Below are positions 8,594-16,525 of a DNA stretch of 33,198 nt, piece after piece. The notes below the pieces were generated by a model. It saw only the letters and a list, made by a program, of their open reading frames with translations, was not told where the DNA came from and did not search any database. This DNA is from JBEATZ01 sp041178545. Lineage in GTDB: Bacteria > Planctomycetota > UBA1135 > UBA2386. The stretch is from positions 1 through 33,198 of the forward strand of contig JBEGVB010000133.1 of NCBI GenBank assembly GCA_041178545.1, read 5' to 3'. Every line of letters begins with the position of its first letter. The first letter of the stretch is position 1. The position numbers and the translations under genes were made by a program.

Positions 8594-9606
8594 CGAACCC
8601 AGACCTCGAGATCCGTCCCTACCGCCCCGGCGACGAGGAGAAGATCCTCGAGACGTTCAACCTGGTGTTCCGCGAGGTGTGCGGCCCCGGCTTCGTCGAC
8701 CGGACCATGGAGCAGTGGCGCTGGCAGTACCAGCAGAACCCCGTGGGCCAGCGCATGTCGCTCGCGGTCGCCCCGGACGGCACGGTGGTCTCGCAGTACG
8801 CAGGTGTGCCGCTGCTGGCGGACACGTCGTACGGGCCGCAGGTGTTCGTGCACTGCGTCGACAGCATGACGCACCCTGCGTGGCGGCAGGGCCTGAAGCG
8901 CCCCGGCATCTTCGTGATCACCGGGCTGCCGTTCTCGGCCCACAGCCGCAAGATCGCGGACGCGGTGCTGTACGGGTTCCCGGTCGATGCCGCGTTCCGC
9001 ATCGGCAAGCGCTACCTGGAGTACCACTTCCTGCGCACGCTCGACTACCTGGTGCGCGAGGCGAAGCAGGGCGTGGCACCGTGCCCCGCAGGGATCCAGC
9101 TCGAGCGGGTGGACGCGATCCCCGCCGACGTGGACGCGCTGTGGGAACGCGCGCGCGCGAACAAGGCCTGCGCACTGCGTCGCGACCACCGCTACCTCGA
9201 CTGGCGCTACGTGCAGATCCCGAGCCGCAAGGACTACGAGGTCTGGACCGCGCGCCGCAACGGCACGCTTTGCGGGCTCATGGTGCTGCAGCCGAGGCAC
9301 GAACTCATCCCCTCGGCGTGCACGATCGCCGACTGGGTGGTGGAGACGGCCGACGAAGCGGTGCTGGATGCCTTCGTGCACGTGGCGACGCAGCGCGCCA
9401 CCGAGCTCGGCCGCGAGAAAGTGTTCGCGTTCTTCGCCCCGACCGCACCCGAGTGGCAGCTGTTCACGGCCCGCGGCTTCGCGGTGCTGCCGTCGTCGAT
9501 CTGGATGGAACGCAGGCTCGTGTACCTGATCACGGGTTCGCCGATGGACGAGCCGTACCTCGCCAACCAGTGGTGGTACACGCTGGGCGACTCGGACCTG
9601 GTGTAG
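8590..9606 (+). CDS. GNAT-superfamily acyltransferase
   Basis: A 338-residue soluble protein. The N-terminal segment (IRPYRPGDEEKILETFN at residues 8-24, then an acceptor-side helix and strands) is typical of GNAT acyl-CoA transferases. A second, weaker GNAT-like half is suggested by the C-terminal third, where FAFFAPTAPEWQLFTARGF resembles the end of a GNAT fold. The protein ends in a Trp/Tyr-rich tail with GDSDLV. Such two-lobe GNATs are often met in polysaccharide gene clusters, and two genes further down is a GT-C glycosyltransferase. The substrate is unknown. The ATG overlaps the punA stop by 4 bp, so it belongs to the same transcript, yet no functional link to nucleosides is evident. 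Confidence 0.75.
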   Translation: MTNPDLEIRPYRPGDEEKILETFNLVFREVCGPGFVDRTMEQWRWQYQQNPVGQRMSLAVAPDGTVVSQYAGVPLLADTSYGPQVFVHCVDSMTHPAWRQGLKRPGIFVITGLPFSAHSRKIADAVLYGFPVDAAFRIGKRYLEYHFLRTLDYLVREAKQGVAPCPAGIQLERVDAIPADVDALWERARANKACALRRDHRYLDWRYVQIPSRKDYEVWTARRNGTLCGLMVLQPRHELIPSACTIADWVVETADEAVLDAFVHVATQRATELGREKVFAFFAPTAPEWQLFTARGFAVLPSSIWMERRLVYLITGSPMDEPYLANQWWYTLGDSDLV

Positions 9607-9661
9607 TCCGCGCGCAGCAGGGTTTGCGCGGCGGGCGCTTTTGCGCGACAACCTGCCGCTG

Positions 9662-10477
9662 ATGCGCCGCGCCCTGCTGCTCTTCGTTGCCCTCGCCGCA
9701 GCCTGCTGGCTCGCGCTGTGCGGCATGGTGTGGTGGATGCAGGACGAGCTCACGTTCCCGGGCGCGTTCCGTCCGGCAGGGCCACTGGGGCTGCCTGCAG
9801 GCGTCGAGCAGGTCGAACTGCGCACCGAGGACGGCAGGCCGTTCCGCGCCGCGCACCGCGCGCCGAACAAGGTGCACGGCGTGCTCGCGTGGTACGTGGG
9901 CAACGGCGAGTCGTTGCGCAGCTGTGCGAACTGGGCCCTGCAGCTCTCGGGCTACGGGCTCGAGGTGGTCTCGCCGGAGTATCCCGGCTACGGCGCCAGC
10001 CCGGGTCGGCCCTCGGTGGACACGATCCTCGCCAATGCCCGTGCCACGATCGCATGGGCGCGCGCGCGGGCGGAGCAGCTGGGCGTGCCGCTGTACGCGG
10101 GCGGCACCTCGTTGGGCACGTTCAGTGCGGTGCACGTGGCCTCGGCTGGCGGGGTCGATCGGCTGCTGCTGCTGGCACCCCCGACGTCGATCGTCGCCGC
10201 AGGCTCCTTCCACTACCCGTGGCTGCCGGTGGGACTGCTCGCGCGCCACCGGTTCGACAGCCTGTCGGTCGCAGCACAGGTGCAGTGTCCCGTGCTCGTC
10301 GTGCACGGGTCCGACGACCGCATCGTGCCGCTCGCGCACGGCCGCGAACTGGCCGCGGCATTCCCCCGCGGCCGCCTGGTGGTGGTCGAGGGCCGCGGGC
10401 ACAACGACGTGCAACTGCAGCCGGGCGGTCCGCTCGGCGAGGACGTGCGGCTGCACCTGCTGGGGGAGTCGCGGTGA
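9662..10477 (+). CDS. Membrane-anchored alpha/beta hydrolase
   Basis: A 271-residue serine hydrolase with an N-terminal hydrophobic segment (residues 4-25) that acts as signal or anchor. The core has the nucleophile elbow GTSLG (Ser150), an acid in HGSDDRIVP (Asp219) and the catalytic His247 in GRGHND. An oxyanion-side YVGNGES segment is at 78-84. This arrangement resembles the ABHD13/ABHD17 and Bem46 group. I chose the ATG at 9662, directly before the hydrophobic segment; a TTG at 9641 in the same frame would add seven residues. Neither has a strong ribosome site. The stop overlaps the GTG of the next gene. Substrate is unknown; an ester or thioester at the membrane face is plausible. Confidence 0.85.
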   Translation: MRRALLLFVALAAACWLALCGMVWWMQDELTFPGAFRPAGPLGLPAGVEQVELRTEDGRPFRAAHRAPNKVHGVLAWYVGNGESLRSCANWALQLSGYGLEVVSPEYPGYGASPGRPSVDTILANARATIAWARARAEQLGVPLYAGGTSLGTFSAVHVASAGGVDRLLLLAPPTSIVAAGSFHYPWLPVGLLARHRFDSLSVAAQVQCPVLVVHGSDDRIVPLAHGRELAAAFPRGRLVVVEGRGHNDVQLQPGGPLGEDVRLHLLGESR

Positions 10478-12282
10478 TCCAGGTTCGGCGTGCAGGTGCC
10501 GTTGCGGCACTGGTGCTTGCCGCGCTCGTGTGTGTCCTCGGGCTCACACGCGGCCTCGACTTCGCCGAGCCTGCGTGTGCCCACCGCTTCCGCGACGATG
10601 CGTACCTGACGTTCTGCTGGGCCCGGGGGATCGTCGACGGGGCAGGCCCGGTGGTGAGTGCCGGCACCACGACGAGTGGCGTGCAGCCGCTGTGGGGCCT
10701 GCTGCTCGCGCTCTGCGGCACGGTGGGTGGCGTCGCGGCCATTCCCACCCTCGCGCACCTGCTGGGCCTGCTGCTCCATGCTGCAACCGCAGTCCTCTGG
10801 GCAGGTGCTGCGCGCAGTGCCGTCGCCGGCGGTGCGGTCGGGTTGCTCTATCTCGGCAACCCGTTCCTGCTCGCCGAGGCGCAGAACGGTCAGGAGACCG
10901 CGCTTGCCTGCCTGTTGCTGGCATTGGTCTGGCGGGCGCGCAAGTGCGGCACCGTCGCGTTCGCCGTCCTGGGCCTGCTGCTCGTGTTCGCGCGCAACGA
11001 CCTGTGGGGGGTGGTGCTGCTGCTGTCGTTGGCGCGCAGCGGCTGGCGCGGGCTTGGCGTGCCGTTGCTCGTGCTGGCCGCGCACCTCGGCTGGAACCGC
11101 TGGCTCGGTGCCGGCTGGTTGCCGGACTCCGGCCTGCCCATCCCCTGGCTGCACTGGGCCACGCGCAGCGGCTTCGGCGAGCCGGGGTTCTGGGCCCAGA
11201 CCTGGTGGCAGCTGCGGCCGGTGCTGCTGGGCAACGCGTGGGCTGCCGTGGGATTCGCACCCGTCGGTTTCGCCGTGGCCGCGCTCGCGCGGCCCGCGGT
11301 GCCGCGCTGGATCGCCAGGTCTGGCTGGGTCCTCGTTGCCGCTGCGGCGGTGGCCGGCGCGTCGGACCTGGAGACTGCATGCGTTGCCGCGGTGCTGCTC
11401 GCACTCTGGCCGCGTGCGGCGTCGCGGCGCGTTCAGCTGGACCTGCTGGCGGTCTTCGTTGGTCTGGGGGCCATGCTCCTGCTGCACTACGTCCTGCGTG
11501 CGCACCCGCGCGACCACTACCTCGCGCCGCTGGGTGCCGTTGCCGCACTCGGGCTGCTCGCGTTCCGGCGGCTGCCGCTCGCGCTGTGTGCTGCAGCCCT
11601 TGCCCAGGGTGCGCATGCCACGGTGCACCGCGGCGAGCCACTGGGGGCACAACGCGAGATGGGATGGTGTGGCGTCCATGCAGGGAGGTTCGTGCCCGAA
11701 GGCGAGCCGATGGCCTGCTTCAACAGCGGCATCGTCGCGTGGTTGCACCGAGGCGCCGTGCACAACCTCGACGGCGTGGTCGACGGCCGCGCGTTTGCCG
11801 CGTTGCGGTCCAACTCCCTCGGCAGCCACCTCGATGCGCTCGGGGTGCGCTTCGTCGCCGACCACCCGGTCCAGTTCTCGCTCGACCGCTCGCTGCCGCA
11901 CGCATGCGGACAGCTGTTCGGGCAGGGTTTCGACCCGCAGCGCGACCTCGTCGAGGTGGCGCGCTTCGACGACCGGCAGGGCGACGCGGGCAGGCCCGGC
12001 ACCGACTCGTTCCGGATCTGGTGGCGCAGGGGGCACGGCCCGTCGCCCGTCGTCCCGGGGCCCGCGCACCTCGGGGTCCAGCCGGACGGGAGCCACCTCG
12101 TGCTGTGGCCAGCACAGGCAGGTGCAGTCCTCGTGTCGGAACAGGCCGACGGCACGCGGCACACGGTCCTCGTCAGTCGCGAGGCCACCACATGGGTGGT
12201 ACCGGTGCGACCGGACGAACTGGGGACCGGCCGGCTGTTCGTCGGGGACGCAGGGACCCCGTTGCTCGTGGTCCCGCGTTGA
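10474..12282 (+). CDS. GT-C-type membrane glycosyltransferase (first copy)
   Basis: A 602-residue integral membrane protein. The first periplasmic loop carries the GT-C signature acid pair Asp41-Asp42 in DDAYLTF, followed by the TTTSGVQPLWGLLLA stretch. This is the pattern of polyprenyl-phosphate-sugar-dependent transferases. About ten hydrophobic helices follow to about residue 385, then a soluble C-terminal part with the motif around HNLDGVVDGRAF that recurs in these proteins. It should transfer a sugar from a lipid carrier on the outer face of the membrane; donor and acceptor are unknown. It starts with GTG overlapping the hydrolase stop by 4 bp, with GGGGGAG as ribosome site. The gene at 21475-23490 is a distant paralogue. 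Confidence 0.8.
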   Translation: MIQVRRAGAVAALVLAALVCVLGLTRGLDFAEPACAHRFRDDAYLTFCWARGIVDGAGPVVSAGTTTSGVQPLWGLLLALCGTVGGVAAIPTLAHLLGLLLHAATAVLWAGAARSAVAGGAVGLLYLGNPFLLAEAQNGQETALACLLLALVWRARKCGTVAFAVLGLLLVFARNDLWGVVLLLSLARSGWRGLGVPLLVLAAHLGWNRWLGAGWLPDSGLPIPWLHWATRSGFGEPGFWAQTWWQLRPVLLGNAWAAVGFAPVGFAVAALARPAVPRWIARSGWVLVAAAAVAGASDLETACVAAVLLALWPRAASRRVQLDLLAVFVGLGAMLLLHYVLRAHPRDHYLAPLGAVAALGLLAFRRLPLALCAAALAQGAHATVHRGEPLGAQREMGWCGVHAGRFVPEGEPMACFNSGIVAWLHRGAVHNLDGVVDGRAFAALRSNSLGSHLDALGVRFVADHPVQFSLDRSLPHACGQLFGQGFDPQRDLVEVARFDDRQGDAGRPGTDSFRIWWRRGHGPSPVVPGPAHLGVQPDGSHLVLWPAQAGAVLVSEQADGTRHTVLVSREATTWVVPVRPDELGTGRLFVGDAGTPLLVVPR

Positions 12283-12307
12283 GAGGCCTCGCCTCCGCGG
12301 GTCCAAT
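12279..12307 (+). promoter_or_regulatory. Promoter of fbp
   Basis: TTGAGA (12279-12284), a 17-nt spacer and TCCAAT (12302-12307) form a good sigma-70-like promoter that begins in the stop codon of the previous gene. The predicted leader is about 40 nt. Confidence 0.55.
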
Positions 12308-12352
12308 GCGCCGATACAAAGGACCGATCCAACGACCCGACCTATTCCCGCC

Positions 12353-13333
12353 ATGACCCGCCTCACGCTCAGCGAACAGTTCTTCCGCGACCAGGCCAAC
12401 AGCGGCGCCTCCGGCGACCTCTCGACGGTCCTCAACCGCATCAGCCTCGCGGCACGCATGATGGCCAGCGAGATCATGCGCGCCGGCTTCGTCGGCAAGC
12501 TCGGCCTCACCGGCGACACCAACGTGCAGGCCGAGGAGGTTCGTGCCCTGGACGTGATCGGCAACGACATCATCCTGCAGGTGTTCGAGCACATGCCGAT
12601 GGTCGGCGCGATCGCCTCGGAGGAGATGGACGACATCCGTGCGTTCGACGTGGACGGTGGCGGCAAGTACGTCGTCGCGGTCGACCCGCTCGATGGCTCG
12701 GGCAACGTGGACGTCGACGGCCAGATCGGCACCATCTTCGGCATCTACCGCCGCAAGACCACGGGTCCCCGGGCCACGATCGAGGACTTCATGCAGCCCG
12801 GCCGCAACCTCGTGGCTGCCGGCTACGTGCTCTACGGCCCCTCGACGATGTTCGTCTACACCGCTGGCGGCGCGGTCAACGGCTTCACGCTGGACCGCTC
12901 GATCGGCACCTTCTTCCTCACGCACCCGAACCTGCGCATCCCCGAGGGCGAGGGCACCTACTCGGTCAACGAGGCAAACGAGGCGAAGTGGGACGACAAG
13001 ACCCGCGCGATGATCGCGAGGTTCCGCCAGCAGCAGACGGCCTGCGGCAAGCGGGCTGCGCGCTACGCGGGCGCGCTCGTGGGCGACTTCCACCGCACGC
13101 TCGTCCGCGGCGGCATCTACATGTACCCGGGCGAGGTCAAGAAGCCGGAGGGCAAGCTGCGGCTGCTCTACGAGAACGCGCCGCTGGCGATGGTCGCGGA
13201 GCGGGCCGGCGGACGGGCAAGCAACGGCAGCCAGGAGATCCTCGACGTGGTGCCCACCAAGCTGCACATGCGCACGCCCCTGTACCTCGGCAGCAAGGGC
13301 GACGTGGACGAGGCCCTGCGGCTGCTGGCGTGA
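12353..13333 (+). CDS. fbp: Fructose-1,6-bisphosphatase, class I
   Basis: Hydrolyses fructose-1,6-bisphosphate to fructose-6-phosphate in gluconeogenesis or pentose cycling. The 326-residue protein has the metal-site acids Glu90-Glu91 (SEEMDD), Asp111 and Asp114 in DPLDGSGNVD, and the C-terminal substrate/metal block KLRLLYENAPLAM (268-280, with Glu274) followed by ERAGGRAS. The usual family motif is DPLDGSSNID. Here the second Ser is Gly and Ile is Val, a mild change. The expected tyrosine-rich segment GGIYMYPG (253-260) is present. The gene is single, with its own upstream promoter and a small hairpin behind it. No Shine-Dalgarno is seen before the ATG. Confidence 0.97.
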   Translation: MTRLTLSEQFFRDQANSGASGDLSTVLNRISLAARMMASEIMRAGFVGKLGLTGDTNVQAEEVRALDVIGNDIILQVFEHMPMVGAIASEEMDDIRAFDVDGGGKYVVAVDPLDGSGNVDVDGQIGTIFGIYRRKTTGPRATIEDFMQPGRNLVAAGYVLYGPSTMFVYTAGGAVNGFTLDRSIGTFFLTHPNLRIPEGEGTYSVNEANEAKWDDKTRAMIARFRQQQTACGKRAARYAGALVGDFHRTLVRGGIYMYPGEVKKPEGKLRLLYENAPLAMVAERAGGRASNGSQEILDVVPTKLHMRTPLYLGSKGDVDEALRLLA

Positions 13334-13345
13334 AATTCTGCCGTG

Positions 13346-13362
13346 GGGGCGATTTCGCCCTT
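13346..13362 (+). terminator. Small hairpin after fbp
   Basis: GGGCG, the loop ATTT and CGCCC followed by TT, 13 bases after the fbp stop. The stem is short and the T-run minimal, so it is a weak terminator at best. Confidence 0.4.
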
Positions 13363-13391
13363 GGGCCCATTCCGCGTCCGGGAGTCCTGCC

Positions 13392-13416
13392 TAGGATCGC
13401 CACCACACATGGAGGC
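13392..13416 (+). promoter_or_regulatory. TAGGAT box and ribosome site of the first CBS gene
   Basis: TAGGAT (13392-13397) is a probable -10. GGAGG (13411-13415) lies 5 nt before the ATG at 13421 and decides that start over the ATG at 13409, which would itself overlap the ribosome site. Confidence 0.45.
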
Positions 13417-13420
13417 GAAC

Positions 13421-14104
13421 ATGAAGGTCAAGGACGTGATGACGCGGCAGCCCCACACCTGCCGTCCCGAGGACACTCTTGCGGTGGCAGCCCAGCTGAT
13501 GTGGGAACACGACTGCGGCTGCGTTCCGGTGGTCGACGAACACCACCACGTGGTCGGCATCGTGACCGACCGCGATGCGTGCATGGCCAGCTACACCAAG
13601 GGACTCCGCCTCGACGAGATCCCCGTGCGCGCGGCCATGGCAAAGCACGTCTTCACGTGCGGTGAGGACGAGACGACGGTTTCCGCGAAGGCACAGCTGC
13701 AGGCCCACCAGGTGCGCAGGTTGCCGGTGGTGGACGAGACCGGCAGGCTCACGGGGATCCTGAGCGTGAACGACCTGCTGCGGTCGGTGGCAGCCACGCG
13801 CCAGCCCGAGCTGCGCCTTGCCGGTGCCGACCGGCTGGTCGGTGCGCTGGCCGCTGTCGGCGCTCCACGTCTCCTGGTGGCGCCGGTCGAGGCCCCGTCC
13901 GGCATCGAGTGCGAGATGGGCGTCTGCGACGAGCCTGTCGAGTGCACGTCGACCGCCGGGGCCGTGGAGTGGAAGAACGTCGTGCTGCCGGTGACCGCGA
14001 AGGTGACGAGCAGTCCGTCGAAGACCGCCAAGGCCAGGAAGGCGCCGAAGTCAGGCGCCAAGACTCCGGGGGGCAGGGCTCGCTCCCGCAAGGCCGCGAG
14101 GTGA
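13421..14104 (+). CDS. Tandem CBS-domain protein with histone-H1-like tail
   Basis: A 227-residue cytoplasmic protein. Two CBS motifs fill residues 1-125: MKVKDVMTRQ, then VPVVDEHHHVVGIVTDRD for the first and LPVVDETGRLTGILSVNDLL for the second. Such pairs bind adenine nucleotides (AMP, ATP or SAM) and act as energy or stress sensors. Residues 126-160 are shared with the second CBS protein at 14839. Residues 164-175 hold three cysteines (164, 169, 175), which may bind metal or be redox-active. The final 27 residues contain 11 Lys/Arg with Ala, Pro, Ser and Gly and no acids, resembling the tail of histone H1. I infer nucleic-acid or polyanion binding. It faces the zinc-ribbon gene convergently. 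Confidence 0.88.
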   Translation: MKVKDVMTRQPHTCRPEDTLAVAAQLMWEHDCGCVPVVDEHHHVVGIVTDRDACMASYTKGLRLDEIPVRAAMAKHVFTCGEDETTVSAKAQLQAHQVRRLPVVDETGRLTGILSVNDLLRSVAATRQPELRLAGADRLVGALAAVGAPRLLVAPVEAPSGIECEMGVCDEPVECTSTAGAVEWKNVVLPVTAKVTSSPSKTAKARKAPKSGAKTPGGRARSRKAAR

Positions 14105-14109
14105 TCGGG

Positions 14110-14153
14110 TCCGGACGCGCTCACCCCGCGAGCCGGGGCAGGGCGCGTCCGGG
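14110..14153. terminator. Bidirectional hairpin between convergent genes
   Basis: CCGGACGCGC (14111-14120) pairs perfectly with GCGCGTCCGG (14143-14152). The 22-nt loop itself contains a CCCCG/CGGGG stem. It fills the 78-bp spacer between two convergent genes and could end transcription from both. There is no T-run. Confidence 0.55.
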
Positions 14154-14182
14154 AAGGCTCGCGGGCGCGCCCGTGGCCGCAC

Positions 14183-14668
14183 TCAGGCGTGCCACTGCAG
14201 CAGCGTGCGGTCGCCGCCGTGGTGGACCTTGACGCGGTTGCGCCAGGTCCGCAGCAGGTTGGCCATCAGGCGACGTGCAAGGTGCACGCCCGTGGTGGCC
14301 ACCTCCATCTGGTTGCCCTCCTCGCGCAGCTGCATCAGCCGTTCGAGGGGGTGTTCCCGCCGTTCGACCTCGGCCACGTGGTAGATCTGGCTGAGGATCT
14401 CGGTGCGGTGGTCCGTTGGCACGTCGCGCAGGTGCACGACGTGTGCCGCGAAGCGGTCGTGGGCCCTCCGGCAGGCGGGGCAGGTCGTCTCGACGGCCTG
14501 CTCCGGAGCCTTGCCCCAGTGCCAGTGGCCGCCCTCGTGCACGACGTGGCACTGGGGGCAGACCGCAGCGCCTGCGGTCTTGCCGAGTTCGCGGTAGGGA
14601 TCCGGGTGGCCGTCGCCTGCGCGGCGGCCCCTGCGGTACGAAAGGTTGCCATGGTTTGCTGTGTGCAT
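14183..14668 (-). CDS. Zinc-ribbon protein, NMD3-like (BCAM0308-type)
   Basis: A 161-residue soluble protein. Residues 22-36 (HPDPYRELGK region) lead into two CxxC knuckles, Cys37/Cys40 (CPQC) and Cys63/Cys66 (CPAC), which form a likely zinc ribbon. The C-terminal half is helical and basic, with HLARRLMANLLRTWRNRVKV at 129-148. This layout resembles the small bacterial proteins annotated BCAM0308 family, related to the zinc part of NMD3; my recognition is by pattern only. The ATG at 14666-14668 has a clear ribosome site (GAGGTGAAG). Longer forms starting upstream lack one. It lies inverted between two paralogous CBS genes, which suggests a shared stress or low-energy response. Its molecular role is unknown. 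Confidence 0.75.
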   Translation of the reverse strand: MHTANHGNLSYRRGRRAGDGHPDPYRELGKTAGAAVCPQCHVVHEGGHWHWGKAPEQAVETTCPACRRAHDRFAAHVVHLRDVPTDHRTEILSQIYHVAEVERREHPLERLMQLREEGNQMEVATTGVHLARRLMANLLRTWRNRVKVHHGGDRTLLQWHA

Positions 14669-14838
14669 GCTCTTCACCTCGTTCCCGATTGTGGGGCACT
14701 GCCATGGCGCGCGCGCTGGGCCGCAGGCCGTAGTCGGGTGCGAACATGTGCCTGTGCTGCATGGCCACCAGCGCGCAGGGTGGGTGGCTGCGACAATCCC
14801 CTCGTCAACCAAGCGCATCGAGCGCACAGGAGAAAACG
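14669..14838. promoter_or_regulatory. Divergent promoter region of zinc-ribbon and CBS genes
   Basis: This 170-bp spacer carries CACAAT on the minus strand (14688-14693) 19 nt before the zinc-ribbon start, and GACAAT on the plus strand (14792-14797) 41 nt before the second CBS gene. Both genes also have real ribosome sites, unlike many neighbours. The shared ACAAT core suggests co-regulation. No clear -35 or operator palindrome is seen. Confidence 0.4.
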
Positions 14839-15345
14839 ATGAAGGTGTCCAGTTGCATGCGCGAAGGCGTGGTCACGTGCCACGTCGACGATTCCCTGCT
14901 CCGTGTCAGCCAGTTGCTGTGGGACCACGACATCGGCGCACTGCCGGTGGTGGATGTCTCCGGCAAGCTCGTCGGCATGGTCACCGACCGCGACGTCGCC
15001 ATGACCAGCATGTTGCGCGGGCGGCCGTTGCACGAGTTGCTGGTCAGTGACGCCATGTCGCGGCAGGTGCACGTGTGCCGTCCCGACGACTCGCTCCACT
15101 CCGCCGAGACGATCTTGCGGATGAACCAGGTCCATCGGCTGCCGGTGGTGGACGAGACGTCCCGCCCCATCGGCATGCTCACCGTGAACGACCTGTGCCG
15201 TCAGTTCTCGGGGCAGAACCTGACTGCCGCGCGCCAGATGGACGCGGACCAGTTGGTGCAGACGATGGCTGCGATCGGGGCGCCGCGGCGGCAGGAGCCG
15301 GTGCGCGTGGTCCCACGCAAGGACCGCAGCCTGGTCATTGCCTGA
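14839..15345 (+). CDS. Tandem CBS-domain protein (second copy)
   Basis: A 168-residue protein made almost only of two CBS motifs: MKVSSCMREG, LPVVDVSGKLVGMVTDRD (35-52), then LPVVDETSRPIGMLTVNDL (101-119). It continues with the same MDADQLVQTMAAIGAP segment as the CBS protein at 13421 (its DRLVGALAAVGAPR), so the two are paralogues. It lacks the basic tail of the other copy. A nucleotide-sensing regulatory role is inferred from the family; the partner protein is unknown. The ATG follows AGGAGA at a good distance. It is divergent from the zinc-ribbon gene and is followed 46 bp later by the Mla operon. Confidence 0.9.
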   Translation: MKVSSCMREGVVTCHVDDSLLRVSQLLWDHDIGALPVVDVSGKLVGMVTDRDVAMTSMLRGRPLHELLVSDAMSRQVHVCRPDDSLHSAETILRMNQVHRLPVVDETSRPIGMLTVNDLCRQFSGQNLTAARQMDADQLVQTMAAIGAPRRQEPVRVVPRKDRSLVIA

Positions 15346-15376
15346 GCAGGTTCGTGGAATGTGCTGGGGCGGTGGA

Positions 15377-15382
15377 TAGCAT
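15377..15382 (+). promoter_or_regulatory. Probable -10 box of the Mla operon (TAGCAT)
   Basis: TAGCAT ends 9 nt before the TTG start of the permease gene, which has no Shine-Dalgarno. No clear -35. Confidence 0.4.
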
Positions 15383-15391
15383 CCCCGCCCC

Positions 15392-16525
15392 TTGAGCGAG
15401 CCTTCCTTCAGCCTCCGCCCCGAGAGCAGGGACGGTGTCCAGGTGCTGCACCTGGAGGGTCGACTCGGGCTGCAGGACGGCCCCGAGCTGTGGCGGCGGT
15501 TGCGTGAGGCGGTTGCCTTGACCCATGCCGGGAGCGGGCCACGTCGGTGCAGGGTCGAACTCGGCGGCGTGAGCCGCATGGAGGGCGCGGCTGCGGCACT
15601 GCTGGTGGGTCTGCAGGACGATTGCCGGCGGAGCGGCATCGCCGTGGACTTTGCCGGTGCGAGCACGGCGGTCGCGAGGCTGCTGGAACTCTACGGGGCC
15701 GGCACCGAGATCGTGCGTGCGGCGCCGCGGCCCGGTTTCCTCTCCCGGGTGGGCATCGCGACGATCGGCCTCGCTGCATCGCTGCGCTCCGTGCCCGAGT
15801 TCGCCGGCTCGCTGGTCCTCAGCATGGGTCGAGCGCTGGCCCGCCCGCGCTCGGTCCACTGGACGGACGTCCCTGGGCTCATGGAGCGCGCAGGTGCGGA
15901 CGGGTTGTTCATCGTGGGCCTCGTCAACTTCCTCGTGGGGCTGATCCTCGGCCTGCAGGGAGCCCTGCAGCTGGAGCGCTTCGGCGCCGAGTCGTTCCTG
16001 CCGTCCCTCGTGGGCATCAGCATCGTGCGCGAGCTGGGCCCGCTCATGACGGCAATCCTCGTCGCGGGCCGGACGGGCGCTGCCTACGCAGCCGAACTGG
16101 GCACCATGAAGGTGTCGGAGGAGGTGGACGCGCTGCGCACGCTCGGGATGGACCCCAACCGGTTCCTCGTGCTGCCGCGCGTGATCGCCCTGTTCCTCAT
16201 GGTGCCGTTGCTCACGGTGCTGGGAGACGTGCTCGGCATCCTCGGTGGCATGGCCATCGGCATGAGCTACTACGACATGTCGTTCCAGTCGTACCTGCTC
16301 GGGACGCAGGAGGGCATCGCCCTCAAGGACGTCCACACCGGCGTGGGCAAGAGCTTCTTCTTCGGCATCCTCATCGCACTGGTCGCGTGCCAGCGCGGGC
16401 TCTCGACGCGGGGCGGCGCTGCAGGCGTCGGCAGGTCCACTACCTCTGCCGTGGTGGCCGTGCTCTTCGCGCTCGTTGCCTTCGACTTCTTCTTCACATG
16501 GGTCTTCTCCATGGTGGGGTGGTGA
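15392..16525 (+). CDS. mlaE: MlaE-type lipid ABC permease with N-terminal STAS domain
   Basis: A 377-residue inner-membrane permease of an MCE/Mla lipid transport system, which moves phospholipids or similar lipids between inner and outer membranes. Residues 5-108 form a STAS domain, with a VELGGVSRMEGAAAALLVGL stretch like anti-sigma antagonists. The MlaE core begins near 120 and shows the family block around VGISIVRELGPLMTAILVAG (207-226) and GTMKVSEEVDALRTLGMDP (237-255). In E. coli the STAS protein MlaB is separate; here it is fused. The start is taken as TTG at 15392, because it gives the complete STAS domain and sits behind a TAGCAT box. The stop overlaps the ATPase start by one base (TGATG). 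Confidence 0.93.
   Translation: MSEPSFSLRPESRDGVQVLHLEGRLGLQDGPELWRRLREAVALTHAGSGPRRCRVELGGVSRMEGAAAALLVGLQDDCRRSGIAVDFAGASTAVARLLELYGAGTEIVRAAPRPGFLSRVGIATIGLAASLRSVPEFAGSLVLSMGRALARPRSVHWTDVPGLMERAGADGLFIVGLVNFLVGLILGLQGALQLERFGAESFLPSLVGISIVRELGPLMTAILVAGRTGAAYAAELGTMKVSEEVDALRTLGMDPNRFLVLPRVIALFLMVPLLTVLGDVLGILGGMAIGMSYYDMSFQSYLLGTQEGIALKDVHTGVGKSFFFGILIALVACQRGLSTRGGAAGVGRSTTSAVVAVLFALVAFDFFFTWVFSMVGW

Noticed and set aside
12283..12290. GAGGCCTC palindrome behind the first GT-C gene
   Set aside because: It is a perfect 8-bp palindrome but without a loop, so it is not a terminator; such palindromes are frequent in GC-rich DNA.
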